From Hygrophila difformis (taxonomy: Eukaryota > Streptophyta > Magnoliopsida > Lamiales > Acanthaceae), in the NCBI GenBank assembly GCA_030278955.1, contig JAOANR010000011.1, positions 31,810,403 through 31,874,402 on the forward strand: DNA of 64,000 nucleotides, written 5' to 3'. The notes beneath the pieces are model-generated. The model saw only the letters and a program-made list of their open reading frames with translations, had not been told where the DNA came from and searched no databases. Positions 36,721-48,090 of this stretch are shown piece after piece. Both the position numbers and the translations under genes were made by a program. Position 1 is the stretch's first letter, and each line of letters begins with the position of its first letter.

Positions 36721-37081
36721 TATTGAACTAAATGAGAACCTTGCTTATGAAGGGAGACCAGTTAATCTCATAGATACTAAAGAACGAATCATGAGGTGCC
36801 AAGTAATTTGTATGGTCAAAACCCATGGGTCAAACCATAACGGAAATGATGCCACGTGAAAAAAAAAAAGAAAAAAAAAAGGTAGAAATGGAAGCTAAAT
36901 GCCCAGAATTATTTATGGGAGTCAATCTAGCTATGAGGACATAGCTGTGAAAACAAGTGAGGGAGGATGTCGTAACCCTATTGAGAATATGGTTAGAAAA
37001 GTTTTAGTTATCTGCAATCCTTACCTTATTTTAGTCTTGCAAATGTTATTTAAGTAAACTTCGAGGACGAAGTTTGTTTTT

Positions 37082-37093
37082 AAGGAGGGTAGA
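37082..37093 (+). promoter_or_regulatory. Polypurine tract
   Basis: AAGGAGGGTAGA directly before the TG of the 3' LTR, the expected plus-strand primer. The same motif (inverted) precedes the 3' LTR of the TR-GAG element at 60149. Confidence 0.88.
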
Positions 37094-37094
37094 T

Positions 37095-39389
37095 TGTAAT
37101 ACACTGAAAGTTAGCTATGTCGATAATATTTTCTAAAGAAATAATTTAGTATTATTTCTTAAGGGATTAAATCAAGTTGGGAAATAAATTAATATTTTTC
37201 CAGGATAGAGATCATTTGAAAGAAAATGAATTATTTTCCAAGGAAAAATAATTTAGTTAATTTGAGAAATACATTCTCCAAAGGAAAATATTGAATGATG
37301 CATAATTATTTTCAAAGGGAGAATAATTTACATGTTTCCAATAGAAATATCAAGAGAATTATTTTACAAGGAAAAATAATTTGAAATAAGAAAATTATAT
37401 TTTCCTTTATTTTATCAAATGAAAATGTACATAATAGTATAAATAAGCTATTATTTTCTAACAACTTTTGTATTAAGTATAGTTAATTTAATATAAAATT
37501 ATCAACACCCTATTGGTAGTAATACTAGACTTCTATTTCATAGATCCGAAGCTCAAACCCCATTATCTACAAATTACTCTTTTTACTGAAATAAGAACTA
37601 GTTGTCCTTAGTACATAGAAACTACAATAATTAGTAAGTAATAAGTTTAAACATAAAATAATCGTGATAGAAAAATAGGAATTTGAGTTGGAAAAATAAT
37701 TTCCATGAAATTGTGGGAATATATATTATTAACAAGTATTGCTACTGATTATATGAGTATTGTTCGAGTATTGTTCAGTAATTTGAGGAATTTTCTAAAC
37801 TAATTAAATGATTTATAGTGTTAATCTTCCATTATAAATAACAAGTGATAATACAAATTTTGAATTGACATTTTATCAATTCATCATCTACCGTACACTA
37901 TTGGAAATAAAATAACATACATGACATTAAAAAAACAATCAAGAACAAAAAGGTTAGTAAATAAAATAATGCAATAAAGAATGATAAAAACAAAACAAAA
38001 AGATAGTATACACTTACAAGGGAAACAAAGTGTCCACGTACAAAGAGTATAACTAACTTTGCATGCATTAATACGTGTAATAGAATTAGGATGTACAAGT
38101 TTGATAGTCTATACAAAGACTAGGCAGATCACCAAAGCTACGTGAATAAAAATTCATGAAGAAACCGCCATGCTCAACTATAAATACAGGCAACAAGCTG
38201 TGAAAAAAAATCATAACTCAGCTAGAGCCATTGATATAAAACAAGTGAGAGGAGAGTGTAGAGTATGGTTCGTGATCGGTATATTCAGTAAGCTATTGTC
38301 GGAAGAAATTGTAAGTAAATTTTTGTTCTGCGGGCTTTGTCCCAAGAGTATTTTTGCATGTCTAAATTCCTTTGTGTTTTAATAATTCTAGGGTTTATTC
38401 ATGCAAGTGATTTATGCAGAGGTTATGTCCCATTATGTGTTTAATATTTTGGGCTAGGCCATGCTTGTGAAAGATTAAATTTCAGTGTATGGCATGTGAA
38501 TTATTGAATTATTATTATGCGAGATATGCCCCAGAGGTGGATATCTTCGTGAGATATTTCGTGGGTTATCCAAGGGATTCCCATGAACAGGATTGTGTTT
38601 GACCAAGGGTCTCACAGTCGTTTTCTAGATCGCAAGGTAGGGCCATCCTTGTGTACTCATATTTTGACTTCGGTCATTATGAGGGCATGTTAGGTCCTAT
38701 GAGATACCCCGGGTGTAGGCATCATAGTCGAGCTACATGTGGATTGAATTATTGCAACTGGTTTGACATGCCATTTACTGTTGAGTAATATTAAATTGTT
38801 TTTGTCCAAGGGACAATAATTTACTTGCTCAGCCAGTGGGCTGATAAATTTTACTTACTCCTTTTTACAGGGTTTGATATATGTGGACCCTACTAAGAGG
38901 CATGGGCACGGGCATGGGTGTCAGTATAATTTTTACACTGGTTATTTTAAATTAATTTTTTTTTATTAATCATATGATTGCCTTTTGAATAGAAAATTAT
39001 AGTTATTATATTTTGTAAACTCTAATATTTGACCCGAATGAAATATATTCCTTTAAATTTATTTAACCGTGCTTACACAAATTAGTTAGTAAAGTCTTAT
39101 TTTTTTTTTTAAAACTTTAGTTCATATGAAAAGTTGTTTTCGCAGCTGTAAATTAAAATCTTCATATTTTACAAATTGTATTATATTATTCCAAAGATAT
39201 ATTTTTATAAATAATAAGTCAGTTTAAAGTATGGTTATAATTAAATTTAAAAATAGCCTTAGCGCTTTTCGATTAAGTTAGCAAATGCAAGGCAAATGCG
39301 AGCTTAATCGGGAGGCGTGGCGGTAACAACTCCGGGTTCCCGTTGGTAACTTCCGCTGCAAAGCTAGGCGTGGAAACGGGGGTGTTACA
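37095..39389 (+). repeat. 3' LTR of the gypsy element
   Basis: Nearly identical to 29317-31610 over its full length; see that entry for the three differences. It is followed by the ATATA target duplication and then by LINE ORF1. Confidence 0.95.
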
Positions 39390-40426
39390 ATATAGAACCA
39401 AACCAGCTGTCGTCTCACCACATTTCCCCTTACCCACCTTCTCCTCCATGCAACGTGCATGTGATCGCCCAGATCAGCTAGATATTCATCCCTATCCTCC
39501 GAATTTTGAAAAACTACCATCACCATATGACCTCCTCCGTATAGAATATCGTCCACCTCATTATACTTCTTGTATAGCCATTCTTGAAATTCAGTGAGCT
39601 CTTCAAGTTATTTAAGCTCTACAACTGCTGCACGACTGAACCTTATTGCATCCTCTTGAACCTCTTTGAGTTTCACCGCACCACCAGACTTGCCCCCTAA
39701 TTTTCCTCTATTCCTGATCAGATCTCCTCGAATCACCTCCGCATAGGATCTCTCGTCCCGCAGAGCGGCCACGCCCTTATGAATTATTCTGTTGTTGTGA
39801 GAAACCTCCTCCGAGGCCCTATCTCCTTTGAGTCTCATGCTTAACCTGCGGTTGCCAGCCCTCCCTTGACTCGGGATTGCCCATTTCACTATTAAGATCT
39901 TCCCCAGCCAATATCGTCCATTGAATCGCCTAATGACTGCTTCTGCTGCAATCCTGGACTGAAATCGGAAGAATCCGAACTTATAACCATTCTCCGGCCA
40001 TTTTCTGGATGGAAAGAACCAATTGCGTACCCTAGATACCTTGTCAATCTCCAAGTACAGATCTCTATGTTTGGCATTCACCGGGACATTTCCAACGTAC
40101 ACTCCGAACCCTTCTCGGCAAGAGTTAGTGCCGTCCCGGCCACCGGCCTGCCTAACAATCCCCCGGCCACCCTAGCGATTGTCCGAGCTATCACTAGTCC
40201 TCGCACCGTTCCCCCTCGCACCGTACACCCTCGCGTCATTCTCCCTTGGACCATTTACCCTAGCACCGCTCACCCTCGGAGCATCGTTCGCCCTTACACC
40301 ATTGTTCACCTTATCACCGATCACCCTAGCGCCGTTCACCCCTTCTTCAGCATTGTTCGCCCTAGCATAAGTCGCCCTTACACCATTGTTCGCCCTATCT
40401 CCGTTCACCCCTTCTCCAGTCATCAT
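39390..40426 (-). pseudogene. LINE ORF1, N-terminal part with RRM
   Basis: From 40426 the frame reads MMTGEGVNGDRANNGVRA and then a low-complexity stretch of repeated GARVNG/RANNGVRA-like units to a single in-frame TAG at 40174-40172. The same frame then runs on into an RNA-recognition motif: VYVGNVPVNAKHRDLYLEID, GYKFGFFRFQ, WLGKILIVKWAIP, to a stop at 39608. A further frame at 39556 gives VDDILYGGGHMVMVVFQNSE and RRQLVWFYI, where the gypsy element inserted; the sequence resumes at 29316. RRM-bearing ORF1 is usual for plant L1 elements. The repeat-rich head is less usual. Confidence 0.85.
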
Positions 40427-40445
40427 AGTACTTTAAAGATAACAT

Positions 40446-41123
40446 AGTACTTTAAAAGTTCAAATATCTTATAAAAAATCTAATTGGACCATGCCCATTT
40501 TCCGACCACATATTATGGAGGAAAAATGCAACAAAAAATAATGTTAAAAGAGAGACCGTCCAATGAAGGTTTAAAAGTAAATCTCCCTACAAAAAAAGCG
40601 TTCATAACACAAAGATTATTAATTTGTGCATATATTCATAACAAAAATTTCGGGATTGATTTATGAGTTTTCTATATTAACTTTCAACTTGCACTTTAGA
40701 ATTGCTTCACCACAAAAGAGATCAATGGCCCTTTTCCATATACATACCTAAATACACAATTATAAAAAAATGAAGTGAAAATGTTTGAATGTGATACAAA
40801 AGTAGAGATAGAAGAAGAATATATTTTAAATCCAAATTCCACGATTTTAAATACAGTATAAATATTGAGGATATATTTAAATGTGATCTCAATGAGAAAG
40901 AAGAAAAAATCGGTAATTGTATATATTAATTGATGATATTATAGGTAATTCAAATAATATATATATATATAAAAGATATTTTATTTAGATTTTTTATTTT
41001 AATTATGTGAGTGAGGTTGTTAAAATTGGGGGAAAATAGAAAGAGAGAGTGTGAAAAAAGGGGTGGGGAAGGGAGAATTTGGACTATATTATTTTTATAT
41101 AGATATAGATATAGATAGATAGA
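40446..41123 (-). other. 5' part of the host Helitron, non-coding
   Basis: AT-rich sequence between the LINE TSD and the TCTATC-type Helitron terminus. It contains an AGATAT/AGATAG microsatellite at 41098-41123. No coding signal. Confidence 0.5.
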
Positions 41124-41164
41124 TGGGATTGGCTAAATAAACACCCCCAACATACTAGATAGAC

Positions 41165-42323
41165 CGATTAGGTTCATGTGCTGGGGAAGCACATCCTGAA
41201 ATTAGTTTGAGCCCTTAGATTAAAAATTATTTAGATTGTATGGTATAGATCACATGAGGGTAAATAAGTAATTAATTATATTTTAATATTTTATTTTGTT
41301 ATAATTTAAAAATCTGCAGACATTTTCATATTTCTCTTGGTAATGATGACACCATAATCATTACTGCAGAGGAAAGACAATTGGAGGAGAATACCGACCC
41401 TTCATAGAGAATGTTCTAATTTCATTAACATTCTGTTTTCAATTGCATAACATTCTGTTCTACCTTACATAACATTCTGCCTCAACTTTATATGCCGAAG
41501 TAATATTCTAATTTCATTAACATTCTGTTTTCAATTGCACACCATTATGTTCTACCTCACATAGCATTCTGCATCAACTTTATATACGGAAGTTATGATT
41601 TCAATAATATTCTGTTTTCAATTGATTACCTTTCTGTTCTAACATCATAACATTATGTTCCATTATGTTCCGAATAATTTAAGCTATAAACCACCATTTA
41701 ATTTTGGCTTGTATATAATTATATTCTGTTATACATTACTAATAATTTTGTTTTGCTTATTTGCCATTCTGTTTCAACTTTACTAACACTATGTTTTAAA
41801 ATTATGTATGGAAGGGAAGTGACATTTTATCTTACCATTCTGTCTTGAATGATCTAACATTATGTATTGAAGCATTTAACATTCTGTTTTGTATGAATTG
41901 ACATTTTGTCTTAACATTCTTTCTTGAATTATTTAAAATTATGTATTGAAGCATCTAACATTCTCTTTTCTATGAAGTGACATTCTGTCTTAAATTATCT
42001 AACATTCTATCTTAAATTATCTAATATTCTGCCTTAAGTTTCTAACATTATTATAAAAGATATTTCTCTACCGATTTAAATTTGAAAAAGATTTACGTAT
42101 AAAAAAAATGAGTAACGGTAGAGATTTGAAAAAGATTTTTGCAAAAAGTTGAAAAAGTAATAGAAAGTAATCATTAATACACTTTTAATATTTAAATTAG
42201 AAAAATATAATGACAAATTTAACCTTCACATAAATCTACACCATTGATGAAAATTAAATCCAAGGGTCACAATACATTCCAGTATATACTGGGAAAGGTA
42301 ACCCCAGTACAGGAACTATACTG
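41165..42323. mobile_element. Non-autonomous MULE with ACATTCTGT array
   Basis: The ends are inverted and related: GGTTCATGTGCTGGGG at the left (41175-41190), and AGTTCCTGTACTGGGG when the right end is read on the minus strand. Just inside both ends is a GACCCTTGGATT/GAGCCCTTAGATT motif. The flanks CTAGATAGAC (41155-41164) and CTAAATAGAC (42324-42333) fit a 10-base TSD with one mismatch. The interior is a tandem array. The right boundary touches the start of the next MULE, so the TSD is less certain than for the other elements. Confidence 0.6.
41408..42050 (+). repeat. 22-bp tandem array, TAACATTCTGTTTTCAATTG-type
   Basis: About 25 imperfect units with core ACATTCTGT and a variable tail (TTCAATTGCAT, CTACCTTACAT, CTTAAATTATC). 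The spacing is most often 22 bp. No continuous reading frame. Confidence 0.85.
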
Positions 42324-45300
42324 CTAAATAGACACCCTTTAAACACTCTTTTTTTGAAGTCAGCGAAAGTCAATCTTGAAATAAGTGAAACTTACGGATT
42401 TTTTTGCACACCATTAAAAACATGTGAACCGGAGAATTGCAGATTTTTTTACAACCTAGCTAGATACTTCATGTCATAGGGTTTGGGGAATAGGTTAGCT
42501 TTTCATTTTTATTTATTAATTAACTCTAGTCAAATGGAATGGTAAATGTTCACCAAAAAAACATGGAATGGTAAATGTTATGTGTCGTGCAGTTTAAGTA
42601 ATCTAATTTCTTACACTTTGGAAATTTATATCGTATAGTGTAGTTTCAATGTTAATAGAAAATAGGAATATAGGCATAGGCATAGGGACCTCAGCTCCTG
42701 GAGCTCCTTGTGCACGTCTTGTTTTCTTCTGTCAATGTCTAGCAGCACCTCTTTAAATACTTACAATCTACCTCATTCTGCTTCAAACTACTGCTACTCG
42801 TATTGTAATAAATATGTAATTGTAATGGTAGTAGTAATTAATCTATTATTTAAAAAGTTTAGAAATTGATTTATTTTAAATTGATTAAAATATGTATTGA
42901 AATTCTTCTAAAAAAAAATATGTATTGAAATAAAATACTAATTTATTAAAAGGACTAATACATTGACCAAGTAAAACTTACATGCCAAATTCAAGAAGAA
43001 TCCTCTATAGTTATAAAGGGTCTATCAAAATTACAAGGTTTTAATTGCCTATAAAGTTCCAGGCTGAGATATACATGGTTTGCCATCCTGCTGTAGATGG
43101 AGCTCTATAACGGACCCAATAAGCTGAAATTGCAGGCATTGGGTATTCTCCTTCTAATTGTACCGCCACGTAATGATTGCCATGTACATGTGAAATCGTA
43201 ATAGCTTGATGGTATTGAAATTGTTCCGGGCCTCTCCAAAGAGGAAAAATGCCATCTCACCCCGTGTGGTTAAATAATTGAGAATCACCCCAAACCTGTT
43301 GGCAATCAAGACACCAGTTGTAGGCATCACCATCCAGTATTCTGTGGGTGCAGGTGATTGTGAGAAACACAGTAAATTGTGCAATTCACCGACTCCATCA
43401 GTGAAAACTCTAGCATAGTCATCTTACGAACTCAATAACTCATCTAATAATTGATGTCGAACATAGAGCCACTGATCTTTGCCATAACCAAGACAAACAG
43501 ATATTGCTCGAAATCCGCAATTTCCATCACCTTTAACATCTTGTATATGTGTGATGTAAGGATGGAATATATCTGAAATTTCTTTCATTAATGGATTAAT
43601 GGGACATGATTGATGCATCTGGTTCGGGTCTATGAAGTCTGAAACCTGCTCGGATGGCTCTTCATTTAAGTCTGTCATATCGGTTATGTATGAACTATGT
43701 CTTGCTGGCTCTTTGTTGAAATGCATCATATCCAACCCAACAGATTTTGACATGGCTGAATAACTACGTCTTCTGGGAGCTTGACTTATAGAGTCCATAT
43801 GTTTCTGATGTTGTTTCTTCAGGGTTGGTCGTCCACGCGTATTTTTTGAATTTTGAGCTCTTTAATAAGTGTTTCACTCGGCAGAAATATATCTCTGAGC
43901 TTTCTTAGAAGACTTTTTTTCCCCACTTTTGACTGCTTAGAGAAGTTTTCTTTGAACATTTCTAACTCTCCGTCACAATAAATATCCTCATTTTCCTCAA
44001 AAGTTGATGGTGATAAATCAAGCTTCCTCCAGAAGACATCTATCGCATCCAATGGAATACACCCACCTACATTGAAATATCATTAATTTATAAAAACTCA
44101 ATATATATATAAATAAAATTTAAAAAATAATAATTATATGTACCCTCTGAATGCAAGTAACTTGATAGTATGCAAGCACATGGTAACCCATAACTATGGC
44201 GTATTTAACAACCACAGTTTGAAGAGTCTAATTGTTGTCTACTCAATCGTTGAAGTTCCCCCAGTAGGATATCTAGAGCTTTAAGTGCCACTAAACCCCG
44301 CAGCAATTTAAAACACGATAAATTGTGTTCGTGTTTAAGGACAATTTTGCTCTTTTCAAAACTTTCATATATCGATGTAAGTTGAGACTTCACAATTCGG
44401 TCGATACAACCAACAAATTTATCCAGAGAAGAATTTTTTGCACAAAGGTATTTCTTTAACTTTGCATGTTGGCTCTCAACTCTGTTGGTAGTTCGTTCTC
44501 CAAAGTTGAGATTACGATATATCCAAACTGACACAAACATTTCCTTATATTTGCTCAACCACACTTGATCAAGGTATTTTAAAACACCTGGATTTGTATA
44601 GAAAAATGTTAATTATGCATATAATATTTTCTAAAACTATAAAATTATTTATATAATAAAGAGGTTTGTACCTGGATAGCCATTCAGCATTCATTGAAGT
44701 TTTTTGTAGTTTATAGTGTACAAGATTAACGTCGGAGATTCAACAAGTATAGTCCACATAGCACGAAATGAGTCCCACTCATCCTGCGACTTGATAGATT
44801 GCCTGCAGTGCTTTTTAATATTTTCAGTAATATGCCATCTACAAAGCAACCGAGTGGTATCGGGAAAAACTTGTTGGCAGGCATTCATTAGAGCCAACTC
44901 TCTGTCTGTTACAATTACGCGTGGATGCATGCACTCCTCTAGCGTCACCTTTAGACATGTTAATGCGCAAGTATAGTTCTCCTCCTTTTTATTAATGATA
45001 AAGGCAAAAGCTATAGTAAATGTCTTGTTGGTTGAAGTCACACCAACAATCTGAACAAAAGGCATATCATATTTGTTTGTCTTGTACGTTGCATCTACAA
45101 TTAAAATATGTGGAAATGCACGCCATATATCCAAGGATTGTGGATGAATAAAGAATATATTCTCCAAATTATTTGTAACATTATTTACTGAAAACTCAGT
45201 AAGAAAATGTTTATCATTTAGAAGCAACATAAGAACCTGCATCGGAGTTTTCCCAACATTTTGGGACAAGCGAAGCTTTTGCCGAGCATTGTATATGGTT

Positions 45301-46503
45301 TTTAGTGTAGAAACATTATTCTCGACTTGCTCCTTTATCGTTGATAATATGTCACGTGGTGTGACATTCTTACTTGTCAAATCAGCTACCAACTTTTGTT
45401 CGCCTTCTTTCAATCGTCTTGCATAAGCATGTCCCTTCATGTGTTGTGCAGGTGGGTGGTTGTGTTGATCACAAATGACCCTCAACATCCACCCATTATA
45501 TCTTGTCAAATAAGAACCCACTAACTGACATTTGCAGTTGATTTTTTTTGTACCTGTTTTCTTGCTTGATTCTCTACTTTTATATTCACCACCACGATCA
45601 CAAGCAAGTGTGACATAAGATACATACCATTTTCTTTTGTCTTTGATCTTCTTGTCACGATGATATAACCAAGCGAGAATGCTAAGCTTTGTACCCATTC
45701 CATCAGTTCTTCACGAGACTTGAAGACCTAAGATTTAATAATTTTATTAACAAATAATAAATGTTATGATAATTAAAAAAGAAAATATTAACACCATGAT
45801 AAATATTATACCCGATTGGTATAAAATGGTGATGTAGGGGGTCCATTGCATTCCTTTAAGTTATTTTCGTAGTAATTAGACATTTTTTTGAACCACCTAC
45901 AAATTATGAGAAAAAATAGTAGTTAGAATAATTTATAATAAAAAGATACAAGGAAACGAAAATCAATTTAGAACAATTCAACCGAATACTTTTTGGAATT
46001 ATTAAGTAATTATATTCTATTAAAATGATAAATATCATTGCATAATAAACTAACAAAAAAAAAGGAATATTAGTTGCTCACCTTGTAGAAATTGAGAATT
46101 AATACGTTAGCTTGTTGTGATACCTTGTGATCTTTTGTTTTACATCTTACCATTTATAGCAATTTATACATGAAAAATAAATTAATAATTTTTTATTCCC
46201 AAGTATAGAACTTGACTACTTAAACTACACTCAACGTAACATTTACAAGAGTGAGTTAACATTGAAACTACACTATACTATATAAATTTCCAAAGTGTAA
46301 GAAATTGGATTACTTAAACTACACTACACATAACATTTACTATTCCATGTTTTTTTGGTCAACATTTACCTATTCCCCAAACCCTATGACATGAAGTATC
46401 TAGCTAAGTTGTAAAAAAATCTGCAATTGTCCAGTCCACTATTTTCAAGACTAATTTTTTACAAATTTCTAAGAAAGTGTGTTAATGGGGTGTGTATTTA
46501 GCA
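42322..46503 (-). mobile_element. Autonomous-type MULE with long TIRs, recently inactivated
   Basis: Long inverted repeats, about 42322-42660 and 46225-46503, pair along their length. Examples: TGCTAAATAGACACCC with GGGTGTGTATTTAGCA; CTAGATACTTCATGTCATAG with CTATGACATGAAGTATCTAG; TTACACTTTGGAAATTTATA with its complement near 46282. Between them lie a MURA/FAR1-type transposase and an OTU-type protease domain on the minus strand. I could not fix the TSD, because the left end abuts the MULE at 41165. Confidence 0.85.
43041..45698 (-). pseudogene. MULE transposase with C-terminal OTU cysteine protease domain
   Basis: Minus strand. The N-terminal FAR1-type zinc-binding part (WYVSYVTLACDRGGEYKSRE, WMLRVICDQHNHPP) is followed by the MULE DDE domain (AFPHILIVDATYKTNKYDMP, HPRVIVTDRELALMNACQQV, LCRWHITENIKKHC), to 44691. 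After an intron-like gap the frame resumes at 44564 (YRNLNFGERTTNRVESQHAK), then a SWIM-like zinc motif (NCGC, stop, YGLPCAC), and a TRGRPTLKKQ stretch. From about 43650 an OTU domain follows: DVKGDGNCGFRAISVCLGYG with the Asp/Cys pair, WMVMPTTGVLIANRFGV, and GNHYVAVQL with the His, ending at 43041. Lesions: TAA in the SWIM motif, a frameshift near 43850, TAA near 43430 and a frameshift near 43200. There are few breaks, so the loss is recent. The OTU function in MULEs is unclear. Confidence 0.9.
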
Positions 46504-46905
46504 CAACCCTATATAGATAGATATAGATATAGATATAGATAAGAAGTGCGATATAGTTTACATATGACAAGAAGTATTCATAATTTATTATATACTTTAA
46601 TTTAATTTGATTATAATTTATATTTGCCCCTTTAAACACCCATACTATCCTACAATACACAAATCCAATTAAATTATACAATTCAAATAATATTATACAC
46701 ACCCATAATATTTTTTTAATTATTACTAGTAATTAACACGTCGATACTCGATGGGCATAACTATATTTTAAGTAATAATAAATTATTTTAAGTAATAAAA
46801 ATGTGTAATGATTTTATATATATATATATATTCAAAAGATGTTGTATATGATAATATAATTTAATTATTTTTAAAACTAACAAAGACATCATATCATACC
46901 ATATT
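46504..46905. other. AT-rich spacer with a Helitron-like 3' end
   Basis: A TATAGA microsatellite (46510-46543) and AT-rich sequence. At 46727-46730 CTAG follows, on the minus strand, a hairpin-like ATCGAGTATCGA and about 10 bases. This could be another Helitron 3' terminus, but no 5' end was found. Confidence 0.3.
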
Positions 46906-46914
46906 TTTTGACTT

Positions 46915-48081
46915 CAATTCCGTTAGGGTGCGATTGGTGATTTTGACTTGATGTGCTGCGGTCAATCGCAGCCATTGAATCACTTTATAAATTGATGGTT
47001 GAGATTAAATTAAAGGTTAAAATAGTAAATTTGCTATATTTAGTTGTATTAACAAACAATCGCTCAATTCTGTATGCTCTTCAACTCTATTTTTTTCTAC
47101 GCATTTCAATACGTTCAATCGATCTTACCTTATACTCCAATTTGCTTATTTATGAAGCTATATAATATACATATTTGTTCATGAAAACGTACATCAAATG
47201 TTTCTATGTTGAGTCGCTGAATTGTTGATGAGAATGTTGCTGAATTGTTCACGGAAAGAACGCTGAATTGTTCTTGGTATTGTCGCTGAATTGTTCCTGG
47301 TGGCGTCGCTGAATTAATCTTGAAAAAATTAGCATTCATGAGAACGTCGCTGAATTATTTTTGGTGACATTGCTGAAATGTATATGCCAACATCGCTGAA
47401 ATGTATATGCCAACATCGCTGAATTCTTCATAGTTGTGTCGCTGAATTCCATTAGGTAAGGTCACTGAAATATTTTTTTATAGCATCACCGAATTATTTT
47501 TTGGAACATCGCTGAATTGTATATGGTAGCATTGCTGAATTCTTCTTATTGTTGTCGCTGAATTCGTCTGAGAGTAGTCGATGAATTCCTTTAGGTAGGG
47601 TCTGAAATATTTTTTTGTAGCATCATTGAATTATTTTTGGTAACATCGCTGAATGATATTTGGTAGCATCGCTGAATTGTATATGCCAACATCGCTTAAA
47701 TGTATATGCCAACATAGCTGAAATGTATGTGCCAACATCGTTGTATTCTTCAAAGTGGTGTCGCTGAATTTTTCAATGTTGGGCCGCTGAAAATATTTTT
47801 GAGAGCATCACATAATTATTCTTGGTAGCTTCGTTTCCCCTCTTTAATAAGGATTTTTGATCGTAGATATAGATTAGATTACCAAATATATGATATGATT
47901 TACCAAATATTAGATTGATAACATACTAAATATAGGATTATATATTCCTCCGTCAAGAGTGAAGTTTGGCTTTATGACAATTATACCCTTTTGCATTTAC
48001 AATCATTGGATTTTAATTGCACGCTCAAGATCTTCGCCTTGATGTGCTGTGGGATTGTGCAATCGCACCCTAACCGATCCC
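46915..48081. mobile_element. Non-autonomous MULE with TCGCTGAA array, copy 2
   Basis: A perfect 9-base TSD, TTTTGACTT, lies at 46906-46914 and 48082-48090. The inverted ends are CCGTTAGGGTGCGATTG at the left and CGGTTAGGGTGCGATTG from the right. It is 1167 bp and non-coding. Both flanks of the array carry the TTGATGTGCTG(C/T)GG motif shared with the other copies' subterminal sequence. Same family as 13601 and 53444. Confidence 0.88.
47205..47790 (+). repeat. 23-bp tandem array, GTCGCTGAATTGTTCCTGGT-type
   Basis: About 24 units with core (G/A)TCGCTGAA(T/A)T and tails such as GTTCTTGGTATT or GTATATGCCAAC. Most successive cores are exactly 23 bp apart. Some units are duplicated nearly identically (47370-47415). 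Confidence 0.88.
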
Positions 48082-48090
48082 TTTTGACTT

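Larger units (their letters stand above)
29317..39389 (+). mobile_element. Ty3/gypsy LTR retrotransposon (Tekay/Del-like), coding region dead
   Basis: Two LTRs of 2.29 kb (29317-31610 and 37095-39389), each TG...CA, flank a 5.5 kb interior. A perfect 5-base TSD, ATATA, lies at 29312-29316 and 39390-39394. The PBS matches initiator tRNA-Met and a polypurine tract precedes the 3' LTR. Gag, RT, RNase H and integrase remains occur in gypsy order on the plus strand. I count about three differences between the LTRs, so insertion is recent. The target is LINE ORF1. Confidence 0.93.
21916..40433 (-). mobile_element. L1-type LINE, split by a gypsy element
   Basis: A 12-base TSD, TAAAGATAACAT, lies at 21904-21915 and 40434-40445. 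The 3' end is an A-tail (T-run 21915-21920 on plus). ORF1 (nucleic-acid binding) and ORF2 (endonuclease, reverse transcriptase, RNase H) follow in order on the minus strand. The element starts only a few bases before the first ATG of ORF1, so its 5' end is probably truncated. An LTR retrotransposon at 29317-39389 interrupts ORF1. The LINE itself is about 8.4 kb. Confidence 0.9.
21858..41123 (-). mobile_element. Short Helitron split by a LINE
   Basis: On the minus strand the 5' end is TCTATCTATCTATATCTATA preceded by A (41124), resembling the start of the Helitron at 19889. The 3' end is a hairpin (CCCGCG...CGAGGG) followed by TGTGCTAG and T (21857). About 58 bp lie left of the LINE and 680 bp right of it, so the Helitron alone is about 0.75 kb and non-coding. 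The boundaries are inferred from terminal motifs; the TCTATA run is microsatellite-like, which makes the exact 5' base uncertain. Confidence 0.55.
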
